In this document: positions 62,111 through 64,000 of the stretch, in pieces
Position numbering within the stretch: the first letter of the stretch is position 1
How the letters are laid out: every line of letters starts with the position of its first letter
Assembly: GCA_036937835.1 (NCBI GenBank)
Contig: CM072873.1
Span: forward strand, 10,788,501-10,852,500
Origin: Pampus argenteus
Lineage: Eukaryota; Chordata; Actinopteri; Scombriformes; Stromateidae
Reading direction: 5' to 3'
DNA: 64,000 nt
Made by a program: the position numbers and the translations under genes
The notes under the pieces: model-generated
Database searches by the model: none
Seen by the model: only the letters and a program-made list of their open reading frames with translations
Told to the model about the DNA's origin: nothing

Positions 62111-64000
62111 ATAAACAATTATGATGTATCTATACATGCTCAGTTTAGGAAAAGTTTAGTGACAGTAGTTTTGGCTTGTAAAAAAAAAAAAAGTCATATG
62201 ATACTAACGGAAGATGTTGCTATGACAACAATATGACAGTAAAGCTCAAGTTATAATCATTCAGATTTCCATGAAATCAAACCCTATTTTGATTTCATAT
62301 TTCTGATCTGTATTTCTTTGTTTTGAGCCCCATCAGCTTCCACATAGTGGCCGCTAGTCTGCCTGGGATCCACCCAACAACACTGATGCAGTATCTACCA
62401 GTAACATGGAATCCATCAGATTTTGTTTTACTGAAGCAAAGTAATTACAATAACTCTCTATATAGTTGCTATATAGTAGTTTTTATTGGTAGTGGTAAAG
62501 TCTGCCACAACACAGTTTGTAATCCACTTTTTTTAGTTTTTTTTTTATATTATTGATACGTATTGTTGCATCAGAGATGTATTAAAACTGTGTCTACATT
62601 TGGCCAGCTAAATTCTAAAACACAGTTTTCAATCCACAGCAGGAGTTTCAGCTTGTTTCTGCAAACACCTCCGTCCACAGTAAAATTCCAAACTGGGCAT
62701 GTGCGAAGAACAGACGAGCAAGTCAGCCACAGGACACCAGTGAAGAAGAAACGGTATACTGTGTATTTAGTGCCGATCCAAACAGTTTTTATCAGAAAAA
62801 GCTGTCATATTAGACAATAAAGACAAGAACACTTGCATGAAACCGTCCGCCATTGTTGTTATTGTTGTGTTTCTTCTTCTCCGTCTGCTAATGAAGTGCG
62901 GCTCTACTGCCACCATCTGTTTTTTCTGAGATATGAGCGTTCCTACAAAGCTCTCCCCATAAACACTGCAATGCGTAGTTTTAATCTGGACAGACCGAAC
63001 TTCACAAACAATAACAGGTCAAAGGTCGGAGGTCACAACAGCTCGATTATATCTGGAATAAACAACCCTGTGAATACTTTCATCCGAACATAATAAAAAT
63101 ATAAAATATGACACGAGAACATTGATATGATAGAAAACTATAGAGGTCAGGTTAAGTTTAAGCACAAAGATGTTTTTTACTGCAAAATCTTTCTATTTTC
63201 ATGTAAATTGTGTTCAACTAATCAGTGGTATATTTTGGCACGTAATTTTTCTCATTGTCTCATTATGCTTGGCAGTAACAGTAATGGGATTACATGTTTT
63301 AGGGAATACAATTTAAAATTCAGTAATTACATTACAACATTAACACTCCCTTACTTGAACAGTTTGGGAGTCGACTTGTTTGCCGTCGTACCAGAACTTT
63401 GATGTAGGGTTGATTTTTTATTTTTTATTTTTTTTTATAAAACTTAAAATATAGTTAAAATTCACGGAAGTAGTGCACATTCAAACAGCCTAAACTGTGG
63501 TGAGATGACAATAAAAGGTCCTTGCAGTTGGTTGTGTTTATTATCCTAGTTGTCGTCACTGTTGTTAATGTGTATGTTGTTAACAAAGGTTAATGTGTTT
63601 AATGTTGTTGTCAAGTTATGTTGTTGTTGTTGTTGTTGTAGCTTGTTTTCTCTTTTAAACCAATCTACCTTTAGTTTAAGCTTTTGAATGACTGAATAAA
63701 TGATGAGCTGTATATGAGTATATTGGTGATGTAAACTATACACTTACTTGCAGTATAGATTTATTTACATGTGTTTTAATTGACATGCCCATTAAGCTGT
63801 GATCCCTGAGTGTGTGTAAATGAGTACTAAACTGTCAAAACCCACACTAATATTCTCTGACCTCTGTACAGACAACACACTCGTCCTCTCAGCTTTGTTA
63901 AGAGCAGCGCGTGCATGAACACTCCTCGTTGCTGTGACAACAGCACTGTGTGTACATGTTGTGAAAAGTGGGTTGCAGAACATGTTTAAAGGGGATATAT
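62111..64000. other. Non-coding DNA at the right edge
   Basis: No gene seen. Mostly AT-rich unique-looking sequence with small homopolymer runs (62179-62191, 63419-63437) and a GTT-trinucleotide tract (63620-63638). Open frames of 60-90 codons carry no recognisable domain. Confidence 0.6.

Overview
The window is vertebrate nuclear DNA, almost certainly from a ray-finned (teleost) fish. It holds one large, intron-rich gene whose exons obey GT-AG or GC-AG rules. Around it lie very dense CA/TG microsatellites and fragments of interspersed repeats that I recognise as typical of spiny-rayed fishes. There is no bacterial or phage content, and I see no rRNA, tRNA or CRISPR array. I see no undescribed biological system here. 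The most unusual material is splice-site architecture inside a known gene and some non-coding structures.

The only protein-coding gene I can support is prkd1 (protein kinase D1), on the minus strand from a start codon at 42096 to a stop codon at 17160-17162. I reconstructed 21 coding exons by hand. Every junction has consensus acceptor and donor dinucleotides. The phases match throughout and the spliced length is 2754 nt, or 917 residues plus stop. The protein has, in order: a poly-Gly N terminus, an N-terminal ubiquitin-like region, two cysteine-rich C1 domains, an acidic linker, a PH domain, an intact kinase domain and a C-terminal PDZ-ligand tail (V-S-E-L). It acts downstream of diacylglycerol and PKC at membranes and the Golgi.

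Layout, left to right on the plus strand. 1-16840: non-coding DNA downstream of prkd1, with a Tc1 relic (4765-5060), other dispersed repeats, a 36-bp perfect palindrome (10597-10632), a TAG-trinucleotide domain (13160-13930) and enhancer-like low-repeat blocks (3830-4460, 9840-10070, 14033-14300). 16861-17159: putative 3' UTR. 17160-34502: prkd1 exons 21 to 2. 34503-41859: the 7.4-kb intron 1, with a TTAA-flanked MITE and a (ATATC)24 array. 41860-42096: exon 1. 42097-42600: 5' UTR/promoter area. 42600-64000: non-coding DNA upstream of prkd1, with microsatellites, minisatellites, transposon relics, a perfect 19-bp-arm hairpin (59984-60025) and several enhancer-like blocks. In other vertebrates PRKD1 lies next to a regulatory desert belonging to FOXG1. 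If synteny holds, the low-coordinate side faces foxg1, so some non-coding blocks may regulate that gene instead.

Conservation could not be tested without alignments, so all enhancer-like calls are low confidence. The prkd1 model is high confidence apart from the 24-nt microexon and the UTR limits.
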